The translations under genes were made by a program, and so were the position numbers. The notes beneath the pieces are model-generated. The model did no database searches, was not told where the DNA came from, and saw only the letters and a program-made list of their open reading frames with translations. Positions 25,992 through 34,445 of a DNA stretch of 64,000 nucleotides are shown here, piece by piece (positions within the stretch are counted from its first letter, which is position 1; every line of letters starts with the position of its first letter). This stretch comes from Egaibacter danicus (GTDB lineage Bacteria > Pseudomonadota > Gammaproteobacteria > Burkholderiales > Burkholderiaceae_C). The stretch is from the NCBI GenBank assembly GCA_016707075.1, contig JADJII010000003.1, forward strand, positions 124,001 to 188,000, given 5' to 3'.

Positions 25992-26597
25992 CTAGAGGGC
26001 GTCCAGCCTCGGCGCGGGTGACGTGCCCGCCGCCTGCACCAGTTCCTGCAGTAAGTCGGCCGGACTGGTGCCGCTCTGGATCAGGCTCATTTGCCACTCG
26101 CCCAGAAAACCCTGGTTGATGGTGGACTGCAAAAAACCCAGCAAGCCGTCGTAATAACCGGCGGTATTGAGCAATCCCACGGGCTTGTCGTGGTAACCCA
26201 GCTGGCGCCAGGTCCAGACCTCAAAAAACTCTTCAAACGTGCCAATACCGCCAGGCAGGGCCAGGAAGGCATCGGCGTGCTCGGCCATCATGCGTTTGCG
26301 TTCGTGCATGGTATCCACGATGTGCAGCTCGGTGCAGTCGTGGTGCGCCCATTCCTTCTCGACGAGGGCTTGCGGAATGATGCCAATGACTCGGCCGCCT
26401 GCCCTGCGTGTGGCGTTGGCCACTATGCCCATCAGGCCGCCTTTGCCACCACCATAAACCAGCTGGCCGCCGTGTTCTCCTATCCAGTGGCCCACCGCAG
26501 CCGCAGCTTGTGCAAATTCGGGTTTTGTGCCGGGTTTGGAGCCGCAGTACACGCAGACGGAAAAAGCAGGGTCGGGAAAAGTCTTCAAAGCAGTCAC
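25992..26597 (-). CDS. LOG-family protein (cytokinin riboside 5'-monophosphate phosphoribohydrolase type)
   Basis: A 201-residue nucleotide N-glycosidase fold with the signature PGGIGTFEEFFEVWTW and the nucleotide-binding YGGGKGGLMG. Family members hydrolyse nucleoside monophosphates; the bacterial substrate is uncertain. I chose the GTG at 26597 because GGGGAG lies six bases before it and it begins one base after the dgkA stop. An upstream GTG at 26645 would overlap dgkA. It forms a translationally coupled pair with dgkA. Confidence 0.88.
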   Translation of the reverse strand: MTALKTFPDPAFSVCVYCGSKPGTKPEFAQAAAAVGHWIGEHGGQLVYGGGKGGLMGIVANATRRAGGRVIGIIPQALVEKEWAHHDCTELHIVDTMHERKRMMAEHADAFLALPGGIGTFEEFFEVWTWRQLGYHDKPVGLLNTAGYYDGLLGFLQSTINQGFLGEWQMSLIQSGTSPADLLQELVQAAGTSPAPRLDAL

Positions 26598-26598
26598 C

Positions 26599-27042
26599 TC
26601 AAGCTCCCCAGCGCTGAAACACGGCCGTGATCCAGATACCTGCACACAACAGCAAACTCAACAGCACTGCTGCGCTACCCATGTCTTTGGCACGCTTGGA
26701 GAGGTCGTGCCATTCCGGGCCAATGCGGTCGATGGCGGTCTCGATGCCTGTGTTGAGTAATTCCACCACCATCACGAAAACAACAGACCCTGCCAGCAAA
26801 GCCGTCTCGATCCAGCTGCGTCCCACCCAGAACGACAGCGGAATGAGAACCATGGCTACCAGTGCCTCCTGGCGGAAAGCGGTTTCCCCCCAGCCCGCGC
26901 GCAGACCGGCCCACGAATAGCCGCCAGCGTGCCAGATGCGGCTCAAGCCGGTTCGTGATTTCTGGGCATTGGCAGGCTCTGTGGCCTGACGATGGGGCGT
27001 GGAAGCAGTCATGGGCAGATTGTCGCGCATCAATTTTGCCAT
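26599..27042 (-). CDS. dgkA: Diacylglycerol kinase
   Basis: Phosphorylates diacylglycerol in the inner membrane, recycling lipid. It has three hydrophobic helices and the active-site pattern VELLNTGIETAIDRI followed by LSKRAKDMGSAAV (the family's E-x-x-N-T-x-x-E and K-D residues). At 147 residues the N-terminus is about 25 longer than E. coli; starts at 27030 and 27012 are also possible. The LOG gene begins just after its stop. Confidence 0.92.
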   Translation of the reverse strand: MAKLMRDNLPMTASTPHRQATEPANAQKSRTGLSRIWHAGGYSWAGLRAGWGETAFRQEALVAMVLIPLSFWVGRSWIETALLAGSVVFVMVVELLNTGIETAIDRIGPEWHDLSKRAKDMGSAAVLLSLLLCAGIWITAVFQRWGA

Positions 27043-27099
27043 TCGCTACAGGCTCATTGAAGGTCGCTGGCGGCCTTGGAAACGCCCAGAAAGGATGTC

Positions 27100-27648
27100 T
27101 TATCCGTTCAAGGGTTGTGAGTTCACCAACCGGGTGCCCGCCAGGGCGTCGTGCCAGAACTGCCTCAAGGGATGGAAGCGGCTCAACAGCGCCCATACAG
27201 CGACCCATCCCACCAGAATGACGCCTGTTTCACCGCCAGATAGCTTGAAGGGTGAAACCGCACCCAGAGCCGGCAGAAACCACAGCCAACTTAAAACGTA
27301 ACGCAGCAAGGCGCGGGCCTGGGTGACCGGTTTGCCAGCGGTGTCCACCAAGCGGATATTCCACGTCTTCATGGCCAGTGTCTGGCCCTTGGCCCAGAAC
27401 CAGGTGAAATAGATGCCAAACACCACGAAGAGAAAAGCTTGAAGTCCGTGTCGGTTGTCCAGCGCATGACGGGTCTGGCTGAGCGTGCCGAAGAGATAAC
27501 CTGCGACAAAGACCACGCCAAACATCAGCATGCCTTCGTAAAACCAGCAGGCCATTCGCCTTGGCAGTGAAGGCGCTATCAATTCTGGAGCATCTAGCGC
27601 GGTACTGGCGGGATCTGGGGCCCGTAAAACCCTGGAATTTTCTGCCAT
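27100..27648 (-). CDS. RDD-family membrane protein
   Basis: A 182-residue membrane protein whose first helix carries the PRRMACWFYEGMLMF variant of the R-D-D signature, with about three or four helices. Some family members are implicated in ion transport, but no function is established for this type. The segment ALDAPELIAPS near the N-terminus is encoded by a short element shared with nadE. It ends the sigma factor-DUF3619-DUF3106-RDD gene series on the minus strand. Confidence 0.85.
   Translation of the reverse strand: MAENSRVLRAPDPASTALDAPELIAPSLPRRMACWFYEGMLMFGVVFVAGYLFGTLSQTRHALDNRHGLQAFLFVVFGIYFTWFWAKGQTLAMKTWNIRLVDTAGKPVTQARALLRYVLSWLWFLPALGAVSPFKLSGGETGVILVGWVAVWALLSRFHPLRQFWHDALAGTRLVNSQPLNG
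27570..27599 (+). repeat. Short shared element in the RDD gene (second copy in nadE)
   Basis: AAGGCGCTATCAATTCTGG and AGCATCTAGCG match the nadE element at 24703. Here the gene reads the opposite strand (ALDAPELIAPS). Confidence 0.4.
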
Positions 27649-27659
27649 GCCGCAGCGAC

Positions 27660-28349
27660 TCAGGGACGCTGAAACAAAGGAAGCAGCGGCGGCGCGTCCT
27701 GCGGCGCCAGCGCATTGGCGCTGTTGCTGGCTTTCTTTGACTTGGAGAATTGCTGCCCCTTCAAATCAGACCGTGACGGCGGTACATCGGCCAGCTTCTG
27801 CTTCGGCACAGGGGTAACAGCTGGCGCGGCTCCCGCAGGCTTGGCGGGTGCGCCAGAAGCCAGCTTCTGCTTTTCCTGGGGGCTGAGCGCCTGATAGGCT
27901 TCCCATTGGGTCTTCTTCTGGTCCGGAGAAAGTTGCTTGGTTTCCGCAAAATTCAGGCGTGCCTGCGCACGTTGCGCGACGCTCAGGCGTGCCCATTCAT
28001 CCATGCGACTATGCAGTTTGGCTTGCTCCGACGGTGGCAGGCTGGGGTAATTTTGTGAAAGCGCTATCCATTTGCGCTTTTGTGCTTCGCTGATTCCTGA
28101 CCAGCTGGCTGCAAGCGGTTTCAATGCGGCTTTTTGGGATGCGCTTAACTCCGACCATTGGGGTTCGGAAGGTGCAGTCAGTTTGACTCCAGGTGCTACC
28201 GCGGCTTGTGCCAAGGCGCTGGAGCTGGTCATACCCATTCCCAGAGTGGCAATGACGAACACAAATGCGCCGGACAGGGACCACCAGCAGTCCACGTCCT
28301 TTTGCGCTTCATGGGGAGGAATTGCCGTGCTACAGGTCAACAACTTCAT
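27660..28349 (-). CDS. DUF3106-family protein
   Basis: A 229-residue protein with a hydrophobic N-terminal segment (about 24-48), probably a signal peptide or anchor, then several copies of a W-x-x-L/A-S-x-x-Q/E pattern (ELSASQKAALKPLAASW, GISEAQKRKW, RLSVAQRAQA, ALSPQEKQKLA) typical of DUF3106. Its start overlaps the end of the DUF3619 gene by four bases. The function is unknown. The position in an ECF sigma cluster suggests an envelope role. Confidence 0.85.
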   Translation of the reverse strand: MKLLTCSTAIPPHEAQKDVDCWWSLSGAFVFVIATLGMGMTSSSALAQAAVAPGVKLTAPSEPQWSELSASQKAALKPLAASWSGISEAQKRKWIALSQNYPSLPPSEQAKLHSRMDEWARLSVAQRAQARLNFAETKQLSPDQKKTQWEAYQALSPQEKQKLASGAPAKPAGAAPAVTPVPKQKLADVPPSRSDLKGQQFSKSKKASNSANALAPQDAPPLLPLFQRP

Positions 28350-28783
28350 TGCCCCAGATTCTGGCCAGATTTGACGAACTGCAGAAAACCGGGGTCGGCA
28401 TAGGCCTCAGGCGGTAAATCGTCCGTCAGCAGCGCGGTGTCCACATTGGCAATTTCACGCGCTGTATCGTCGTCCTGAATGGCGCTGATGGTGAACAAAC
28501 CAATTGCCAGGGCGATCAGTGGCAGGGCAGAAGCAATGCTGCTCCAGAAGCTCAATCCCTCATCGCCGTACGTCAGGGAGGCGGAACTTCCGGAACCCAC
28601 TACGGAAGAAGCAGTCTGCATTTTCTGGATCTTGCGCTTGGCCAGTGCCTGATAACGGGATGCGCGCAGGCGCTCGGAAATGTCGTGGGGCAGGTCCTGG
28701 GTACCCGCACTCAGCCGGGCGGCTACCTGGAGGCCGTATCGATCTTGCTGAATGTCTATCTGGTGTTGGTACGAATTCGTCAT
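28346..28783 (-). CDS. DUF3619-family single-pass membrane protein
   Basis: A 145-residue protein with one membrane helix (about residues 85-105, SALPLIALAIGLFTISAIQ) and an N-terminal cytoplasmic region with LSAGTQDLPHDISERLRASR. It overlaps the sigma factor gene upstream and the DUF3106 gene downstream, each by four bases. A membrane protein encoded just after an ECF sigma factor could be its anti-sigma partner. That is inferred from position only. Confidence 0.85.
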   Translation of the reverse strand: MTNSYQHQIDIQQDRYGLQVAARLSAGTQDLPHDISERLRASRYQALAKRKIQKMQTASSVVGSGSSASLTYGDEGLSFWSSIASALPLIALAIGLFTISAIQDDDTAREIANVDTALLTDDLPPEAYADPGFLQFVKSGQNLGQ

Positions 28784-29433
28784 AGTGTGATTCCCTTGGC
28801 TCTCAACGCCTTGCTCAGAGCCTGAACTGCCCGGGAGCAGTGCGTTTTGACACTGCCTTCAGAACAGCCCATGGCAGCAGCCGTCTCAGCCACATCCAAT
28901 TCTTCCCAATAACGCATGAGGAAGGCTTCCCGTTGACGGCCTGGCAATTCCTGGATTTCGACTTCGATTTCCCTGAAAACCTGCGCCCGCTCTGTGGCAC
29001 TTTGCGCACTTTCGGTCTGTTCTGAGCTGCTTTGAACGTTTAAAGTTTCCAGCAGATCGAATTCCCCGTCTTCGCCGGGGGATTCGAAGTCACTCATGTT
29101 CGAAAACAGGGCATTTCGGGTCTTTTGACGGCGAAACCAGTCCAGTGTGCAGTTGGCCAGAATCCGCTGAAACAGCATCGGAAGCTCGGCTGACGGCTTG
29201 TCGCCATAGTGCTCGGCCAGCTTCATCATGCTGTCCTGCACAATGTCCAGCGCCGATTCTTCGTTGCGGACGTGGTAAACCGAACGCTTGAAAGCGCGCT
29301 TTTCAACGCTTTTCAAAAAGTCGGAGAGTTCCTGTTCAGTTGCCAAGACAGACGTGCCACTGGGGCCTGTTGATGTAAAAGTATTCCGCTTTGCAGGGGC
29401 TTCTTGGGGGCGATCGGGCACCCGTTGTGGCAC
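28780..29433 (-). CDS. ECF-type RNA polymerase sigma factor (RpoE-like)
   Basis: Region 2 contains NEESALDIVQDSMMKLAEHYGD and LFQRILANCTLDWFRRQKTR. Region 4 is LPGRQREAFLMRYWEELDVA with the helix-turn-helix ETAAAMGCSEGSVKTHCSRA. The linker between them is longer than usual and acidic. The start drawn is the GTG at 29433. The conserved part begins near ATEQELSDFLKSVEKRAF, so a TTG at 29346 is a serious alternative. DUF3619, DUF3106 and RDD genes follow in overlapping order. The gene is divergent from ilvB. Confidence 0.88.
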   Translation of the reverse strand: MPQRVPDRPQEAPAKRNTFTSTGPSGTSVLATEQELSDFLKSVEKRAFKRSVYHVRNEESALDIVQDSMMKLAEHYGDKPSAELPMLFQRILANCTLDWFRRQKTRNALFSNMSDFESPGEDGEFDLLETLNVQSSSEQTESAQSATERAQVFREIEVEIQELPGRQREAFLMRYWEELDVAETAAAMGCSEGSVKTHCSRAVQALSKALRAKGITL

Positions 29434-29651
29434 AAATTATGGCATCCGGGGGGTAATTTTTTCTGCAGCCTCTCGCTTTTGAATTGTTGCAGTGCGATAA
29501 TATTCTTTGCTCGTCAAAAGGCAAACGGGTCAAAGTCCGGCGCAACACTCAGTGCGCTTATGGCTTTGGCCTTAAGTTTCAACACAACTCCACAAGAGTT
29601 TGTGAAGAAGCACCCAAGGTTTTTCGTTAGAGAAATTCACAAAGGTTGATC

Positions 29652-31448
29652 ATGGAAATTTCAAAAGCCGAAATCGCTTCGGCAGCAGCAGTGTCTGCAG
29701 CCAAAACATCCGCAGTTATCCCCAGCACGCCCGAACTTCGTGGCGCCGAAATACTTGTCAAGGCCCTTCAGGCCGAAGGCGTGAAGTTCGTTTGGGGCTA
29801 CCCCGGTGGTGCCGTACTTCACATATACGACGCTTTCTACAAGCAGGAGACCATCCAGCACGTTCTGGTGCGCCACGAACAGGCGGCGGTGCATGCTGCG
29901 GACGGCTATGCCCGGGCCACGGGTGACGTTGGCGTGGCGCTGGTAACCTCTGGCCCGGGCGTCACCAATGCCATTACCGGTATTGCCACGGCCTACATGG
30001 ACAGCATTCCCATGGTTATCGTGACGGGGCAGGTGCCCACGCACGCCATAGGTCTGGATGCGTTCCAGGAATGCGATACCGTTGGTATCACGCGCCCCAT
30101 TGTCAAACACAACTTCCTGGTGAAGGATGTGCGTGATCTGGCGGATGTGATGAAAAAGGCCTTTCACATTGCCCGCAGTGGTCGTCCTGGCCCGGTGGTG
30201 GTGGATATTCCGAAAGACGTGTCGTTCAAGAAGACGCCGTACGCCGGTTACCCCGCCACGGTGGAGATGCGTTCCTACAACCCGGTTCGCAAGGGTCACG
30301 GCGGGCAAATCCGGAAGGCTTTACAGCTGTTGTTGACGGCGAAGCGACCCTATATCTACACGGGTGGCGGTGTCTTGTTGAGCAACGCTTCTGCCGAATT
30401 GCGTACGCTGGTGGATATGCTGGGTTACCCTTGTACCAACACCTTGATGGGTCTGGGTGCCTACCCGGCCAGCGACCGCAAATTTTTGGGCATGCTGGGC
30501 ATGCACGGCACGGTGGAAGCCAACAACGCCATGCAAAACTGCGACGTGCTGCTGGCTGTAGGCGCACGTTTTGATGACCGGGTGATTGGCAATCCCAAAC
30601 ACTTCGCCCAGAACGAGCGCAAGATCATCCATATCGACATCGATCCCTCCAGCATCTCCAAGCGCGTCAAGGTGGACATTCCCATCGTCGGCGATGTGAA
30701 AGATGTGCTGCTGGAAATGATCGCGATGATCAAGGAAAGCGCCACCAAGCCGGACGCCAACGCGTTGGGCGCCTGGTGGGACACGATTGAAGGCTGGCGC
30801 AAGACCAATTGCCTGAAATACGACCACGGCAAGGGTGACGTGATCAAGCCGCAGTACGTGGTTGAAACGCTGTGGAACATGACGAAGGATGTAGAAACCT
30901 ACATCACCTCCGACGTGGGCCAGCACCAGATGTGGGCCGCGCAGTACTACCGGTTTGACGAGCCCCGTCGATGGATCAATTCCGGCGGCTTGGGCACCAT
31001 GGGTGTGGGCATTCCCTACGCCATGGGCATCAAGCTGGCCAAACCGGAGGCCGAGGTGTTTTGCGTCACGGGCGAAGGCTCGGTGCAGATGTGCATTCAG
31101 GAGCTGTCAACCTGCCTGCAATACAACACGCCGATCAAGATCGTGGCGCTCAACAACCGCTACCTGGGCATGGTTCGCCAGTGGCAGGAGATTGATTACG
31201 AAGGCCGCTACAGCCACAGCTACATGGATGCATTGCCCAATTTCGTGAAGCTGGCCGAAGCCTATGGGCACGTTGGCATGCTGATCGAAAAGCCGGGTGA
31301 CGTGGAAGGTGCCTTGCGCGAAGCCCGCAAGTTGAAGGACCGCACGGTGTTCATGGATTTCCGCACCGACCCCACCGAGAACGTGTTCCCGATGGTGAAG
31401 GCCGGCATGGGTATCACGGAAATGCTGCTGGGCAGTGAAGATCTTTGA
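29652..31448 (+). CDS. ilvB: Acetolactate synthase, large catalytic subunit
   Basis: Thiamine diphosphate-dependent first shared step of isoleucine and valine synthesis. The catalytic Glu is in RHEQAAVHAADGYARATG. SGPGVTNAITGIATAYMDSI and the cofactor-binding VTGEGSVQMCIQELSTC with NNRYLGMVRQWQ are intact. The 598 residues include a 30-residue Ala/Ser-rich N-terminal extension. The ATG at 29652 follows AAAGG. ilvH and ilvC follow, but gaps of 151 and 136 bases, each holding a different repeat, separate the three genes. It could equally be named ilvI. Confidence 0.96.
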   Translation: MEISKAEIASAAAVSAAKTSAVIPSTPELRGAEILVKALQAEGVKFVWGYPGGAVLHIYDAFYKQETIQHVLVRHEQAAVHAADGYARATGDVGVALVTSGPGVTNAITGIATAYMDSIPMVIVTGQVPTHAIGLDAFQECDTVGITRPIVKHNFLVKDVRDLADVMKKAFHIARSGRPGPVVVDIPKDVSFKKTPYAGYPATVEMRSYNPVRKGHGGQIRKALQLLLTAKRPYIYTGGGVLLSNASAELRTLVDMLGYPCTNTLMGLGAYPASDRKFLGMLGMHGTVEANNAMQNCDVLLAVGARFDDRVIGNPKHFAQNERKIIHIDIDPSSISKRVKVDIPIVGDVKDVLLEMIAMIKESATKPDANALGAWWDTIEGWRKTNCLKYDHGKGDVIKPQYVVETLWNMTKDVETYITSDVGQHQMWAAQYYRFDEPRRWINSGGLGTMGVGIPYAMGIKLAKPEAEVFCVTGEGSVQMCIQELSTCLQYNTPIKIVALNNRYLGMVRQWQEIDYEGRYSHSYMDALPNFVKLAEAYGHVGMLIEKPGDVEGALREARKLKDRTVFMDFRTDPTENVFPMVKAGMGITEMLLGSEDL

Positions 31449-31455
31449 TCAAATC

Positions 31456-31507
31456 AGCCCTTATCCCTCGTCGGATATGCGTGAGTAGCTATAAAATATA
31501 TAGCAAT
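31456..31507 (+). repeat. Dispersed repeat copy between ilvB and ilvH
   Basis: ATCCCTCGTCGGATATGCG, then GAGTAGCTATAAAATATATAG: close to the apparent consensus. It lies inside the ilvB-ilvH gap, leaving 92 bases to the ilvH start. Confidence 0.85.
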
Positions 31508-31599
31508 TTATCAACCTAACTTTTTGATGAATCTATTGTTTGCCAAGCCTGCACATTACCGTGTGCAGGGGAGGGCAGCGAAAAGAGGAATCTGTTCTT

Positions 31600-32091
31600 A
31601 TGAAACACATCATTGCCGTCTTGCTGGAAAACGAGCCCGGTGCTCTTTCCCGCGTTGTGGGTCTTTTCTCGGCCCGTGGTTACAACATTGAATCGCTGAC
31701 GGTGGCGCCCACCGAAGACCCGAGCCTCTCGCGCATGACCATCCAGACCACCGGGTCTGACGATGTGATTGAGCAGATCACCAAGCACCTGAACCGCCTG
31801 ATTGAGGTCGTCAAGGTCGTCGATCTGACCGAAGGCGCCTACATCGAGCGCGAGCTGATGATGGTGAAGGTGCGCGCGGTGGGTAAGGAGCGTGAAGAGA
31901 TGAAGCGCATGGCAGATATTTTCCGTGGCCGCATCATTGATGTGACCGAGAAAAGTTACACCATTGAATTGACCGGTGATCAGTCCAAAAATGACGCGTT
32001 TCTGGAAGCGATCGAGCGCGGTGCGATTCTGGAAACGGTGCGCACCGGGTCCAGCGGCATAGGCCGGGGTGAGCGGATTTTGAGAGTTTGA
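31600..32091 (+). CDS. ilvH: Acetolactate synthase, small regulatory subunit
   Basis: Binds valine for feedback control and stimulates the large subunit. The N-terminal ACT domain begins MKHIIAVLLENEPGALSRVV and contains the glycine-rich ARGYNIESLTV. A C-terminal domain (about 85-163) follows. The 163 residues match IlvH. The ATG at 31600 is preceded by AGAGGAA ten bases upstream, which sets the start over the open frame reaching back to 31540. Confidence 0.97.
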   Translation: MKHIIAVLLENEPGALSRVVGLFSARGYNIESLTVAPTEDPSLSRMTIQTTGSDDVIEQITKHLNRLIEVVKVVDLTEGAYIERELMMVKVRAVGKEREEMKRMADIFRGRIIDVTEKSYTIELTGDQSKNDAFLEAIERGAILETVRTGSSGIGRGERILRV

Positions 32092-32121
32092 TGAAGATTT
32101 AATTTGGCCGTCCGTACGCGC

Positions 32122-32198
32122 GTTTCGACAGGCTCAACGCGAACGGACTTGCAGTGGCGATTAACGTTAACCGTTCGCCCTGAGCCTGTCGAAGGGCA
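32122..32198. repeat. REP-like inverted repeat between ilvH and ilvC
   Basis: TTCGACAGGCTCAACGCGAA at 32124-32143 is the near-complement of TTCGCCCTGAGCCTGTCGAA at 32174-32193, forming a stem of about 25 pairs around a 25-base loop. The TTCGACAGGCTCA core is a widespread REP-type motif in Proteobacteria. It fills most of the ilvH-ilvC gap. Confidence 0.85.
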
Positions 32199-32227
32199 TT
32201 TCGCCAGCAACCATTTAGGAGAAGAAG

Positions 32228-33244
32228 ATGAAAGTTTTTTACGACAAAGATTGTGATTTGAGCCTGATCAAAGGCAAAACCGTGGCCATCATCGGTTACG
32301 GCAGCCAGGGCCATGCCCACGCACAAAACCTGAACGACAGCGGCGTGAAAGTGATCGTCGGCCTGCGCAAGGGTGGTGCGTCCTGGTCCAAGGTCGAGAA
32401 GGCCGGTCTGAAGGTCGCTGAAGTGGCCGAAGCCGTCAAGGCTGCCGACGTGGTCATGATCCTGTTGCCCGACGAGCAAATCGGCGTGGTCTACAAAAAC
32501 GACGTGGAGCCCAACATCAAACAAGGCGCGGCCCTGGTGTTTGCCCATGGCTTCAACGTGCATTACGGCCTGGTGAACCCACGTGCCGATCTGGATGTGT
32601 GGATGGTCGCTCCCAAAGCGCCTGGCCACACCGTGCGCGGTACCTACGCTCAAGGCGGCGGCGTGCCTCACCTGGTGGCTGTGCATCAGGACAAGTCCGG
32701 CAAGTCCCTGCAAATGGCGCTGTCGTACTCCATGGCCAACGGTGGCGGCAAGGCCGGCATCATCGAGACCAACTTCCGCGAAGAAACCGAGACCGACCTG
32801 TTCGGCGAACAGGCCGTGCTGTGCGGGGGCACGGTGGAGCTGATCAAGGCCGGCTACGAGACCTTGGTGGAAGCCGGCTACGCGCCTGAAATGGCCTACT
32901 TCGAGTGCCTGCACGAGTTGAAGCTGATTGTTGACATGATTTATGAAGGCGGCATCGCCAACATGAACTACTCGATCTCCAACAACGCCGAGTACGGTGA
33001 ATACGTCACCGGCCCGCGCATCGTGACCGACGAGACCAAGAAGGTCATGAAACAGGTGTTGAAAGACATCCAGACCGGCGAATACGCCAAGAGCTTCATT
33101 CTGGAAAACAAGGCCGGTGCACCCACGCTCATCAGCCGCCGTCGTTTGAACTCCGAGCATCAGATCGAAGTCGTGGGTGCCAAGCTGCGCGCCATGATGC
33201 CCTGGATTGCGAAGAACAAGCTGGTGGACCAGACCCGCAATTGA
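32228..33244 (+). CDS. ilvC: Ketol-acid reductoisomerase (NADP+)
   Basis: Converts acetolactate and acetohydroxybutyrate to dihydroxy acids in valine and isoleucine synthesis. It has the Rossmann motif GYGSQGHAHAQNLNDSGV, metal-binding residues in the C-terminal knotted domain (TETDLFGEQAVLCGG, EMAYFECLHELKLI), and 338 residues, class I. AGGAGAAG precedes the ATG. A terminator follows 20 bases after the stop, so the ilvBHC unit ends here. Confidence 0.98.
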   Translation: MKVFYDKDCDLSLIKGKTVAIIGYGSQGHAHAQNLNDSGVKVIVGLRKGGASWSKVEKAGLKVAEVAEAVKAADVVMILLPDEQIGVVYKNDVEPNIKQGAALVFAHGFNVHYGLVNPRADLDVWMVAPKAPGHTVRGTYAQGGGVPHLVAVHQDKSGKSLQMALSYSMANGGGKAGIIETNFREETETDLFGEQAVLCGGTVELIKAGYETLVEAGYAPEMAYFECLHELKLIVDMIYEGGIANMNYSISNNAEYGEYVTGPRIVTDETKKVMKQVLKDIQTGEYAKSFILENKAGAPTLISRRRLNSEHQIEVVGAKLRAMMPWIAKNKLVDQTRN

Positions 33245-33263
33245 TATCTGCCAAGCTGCTCAG

Positions 33264-33286
33264 GGGCCACGAAAGTGGCCCTTTTT
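33264..33286 (+). terminator. Rho-independent terminator after ilvC
   Basis: GGGCCAC and GTGGCCC form a seven-pair stem around a GAAA tetraloop, followed by TTTTT. Confidence 0.9.
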
Positions 33287-33394
33287 CTTTGGGGATTCAA
33301 TTGCGCCGCGAGGCCATGACTGGCTTACACTTCGCTTCACAGGCGGTTCTTCAAAGCTGGGGCTGGAGTTCCGTAATAACCAGAGGTTGAATGT

Positions 33395-34228
33395 ATGGAT
33401 GATGAAAATGAATTGACTGTGGCGGATGCCGAAGCGCTGGTTGTCAAGAAACGCCGCAAGGGTATTTACATCCTGCCAAACCTGTTTACGCTGGCGGCGC
33501 TTTTCGGTGGTTTCTATGCCATTGTCATGGCGATCAATGGCCGCTTTGATCTGGCCGCTGTTGGCGTGTTTTGCGCCATGGTGCTCGACAGTCTGGATGG
33601 TCGTGTTGCGCGCATGACCAATACTCAGAGTGCCTTTGGCGAGCAGATGGACTCGCTTTCCGACATGGTGTCTTTTGGCGCCGCACCGGCATTGATTTCC
33701 TATGTGTGGTCGTTGAAAGGGCTGGGGCGCTGGGGCTGGATTGCCGCGTTTGTGTATTGCGCTTGCGCGGCCCTCAGGCTGGCGCGTTTCAACGTGAATA
33801 CGGGCGTGGTGGACAAACGGTATTTTCAAGGGCTGCCTTCACCGGCTGCCGCTGCCCTGATTGCCGGCTTTATCTGGCTCATCACAGAGTCGGGCGTCAA
33901 AGGCACAGACGCCTTGTTTGGGGTCCCCATTCCGTGGATTACCTTCGGGTTGGCCTTGTACGCGGGGCTGACTATGGTGACAAATGTGCCTTTTTACAGC
34001 TTCAAGGACATCGGCATGAAGCGCAGTGTGCCGTTTGCCGTGATCGTGCTGATTGCGCTGATCATTGCGGCGATCAACATTGATCCGCCGACCGTGATGT
34101 TTCTGGTTTTTGTTGTGTACGGTTTCAGCGGGTATGTTGTGTACGGGTGGCGGAAAACCAAGGGTGTGCAGACCAGCGTGATCAGCACGTCAACGGAAGA
34201 GCCCGATGAGCGCGGCCTCCATAAATGA
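33395..34228 (+). CDS. pssA: CDP-diacylglycerol-serine O-phosphatidyltransferase
   Basis: Makes phosphatidylserine, precursor of phosphatidylethanolamine, in the inner membrane. The CDP-alcohol phosphotransferase signature is visible as DSLDGRVARM with GEQMDSLSDMVSFG (the D-G-x-x-A-R and D-x-x-x-D residues). There are about six to eight membrane helices and a charged C-terminal tail; 277 residues. It stands alone between the ilvC terminator and the leuA leader. No phosphatidylserine decarboxylase gene is beside it. Confidence 0.95.
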   Translation: MDDENELTVADAEALVVKKRRKGIYILPNLFTLAALFGGFYAIVMAINGRFDLAAVGVFCAMVLDSLDGRVARMTNTQSAFGEQMDSLSDMVSFGAAPALISYVWSLKGLGRWGWIAAFVYCACAALRLARFNVNTGVVDKRYFQGLPSPAAAALIAGFIWLITESGVKGTDALFGVPIPWITFGLALYAGLTMVTNVPFYSFKDIGMKRSVPFAVIVLIALIIAAINIDPPTVMFLVFVVYGFSGYVVYGWRKTKGVQTSVISTSTEEPDERGLHK

Positions 34229-34283
34229 CTCCTCGCACTTGTTCCGTGCGGCGCCCATCGCGAACCTGTGGTACATTGCATCC

Positions 34284-34337
34284 ATGAAATTGATTTCGCT
34301 TGCTCTACTGCTGCGTCCTGACGGGCGGAACAAGTAG
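34284..34337 (+). CDS. leuL: Leucine leader peptide for leuA attenuation
   Basis: A 17-residue reading frame, MKLISLALLLRPDGRNK, with five Leu codons among its first ten (TTG, CTT, CTA, CTG, CTG), ending in TAG. It precedes a terminator hairpin by about 20 bases and leuA by about 110. Ribosome stalling at the Leu codons when charged tRNA-Leu is scarce would leave CTGACGGGC free to pair downstream and prevent termination. The architecture is seen directly; regulation follows the classical model. Confidence 0.85.
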   Translation: MKLISLALLLRPDGRNK

Positions 34338-34389
34338 CGCGCGCGAACTTTTTCCACAAGGCCCGTCAGCACACGCTACGGGCCTTTTT
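34318..34389 (+). promoter_or_regulatory. leuA transcription attenuator (antiterminator/terminator)
   Basis: Terminator: AAGGCCCGT (34358-34366) pairs with ACGGGCCTT (34378-34386), followed by T residues. Antiterminator: CTGACGGGC (34318-34326, in the leader-peptide frame) is exactly complementary to GCCCGTCAG (34361-34369), which overlaps the 5' arm of the terminator. The two pairings exclude each other, as in amino acid operon attenuators. Confidence 0.87.
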
Positions 34390-34445
34390 CTTTGGTGTTT
34401 TCTTTTTTGAGTTTTGGGTGTTTCTGAATCAACAGGAGAATTGAA

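Noticed and set aside
25986..26000. A terminator hairpin (CGCCTCTAGAGGGCG) between glnB and the LOG gene
   Set aside because: The stem is short and imperfect and no T-run follows, so I did not list it.
28058..28082. A further copy of the AGCGCTATC element in the DUF3106 gene
   Set aside because: Only about nine bases match, and they encode the family-typical WIALSQ, so the match is probably chance.
29560..29649. A short frame (MALALSFNTTPQEF...) just before ilvB as an attenuation leader peptide
   Set aside because: It has no run of Leu, Val or Ile codons and no terminator hairpin between it and ilvB.
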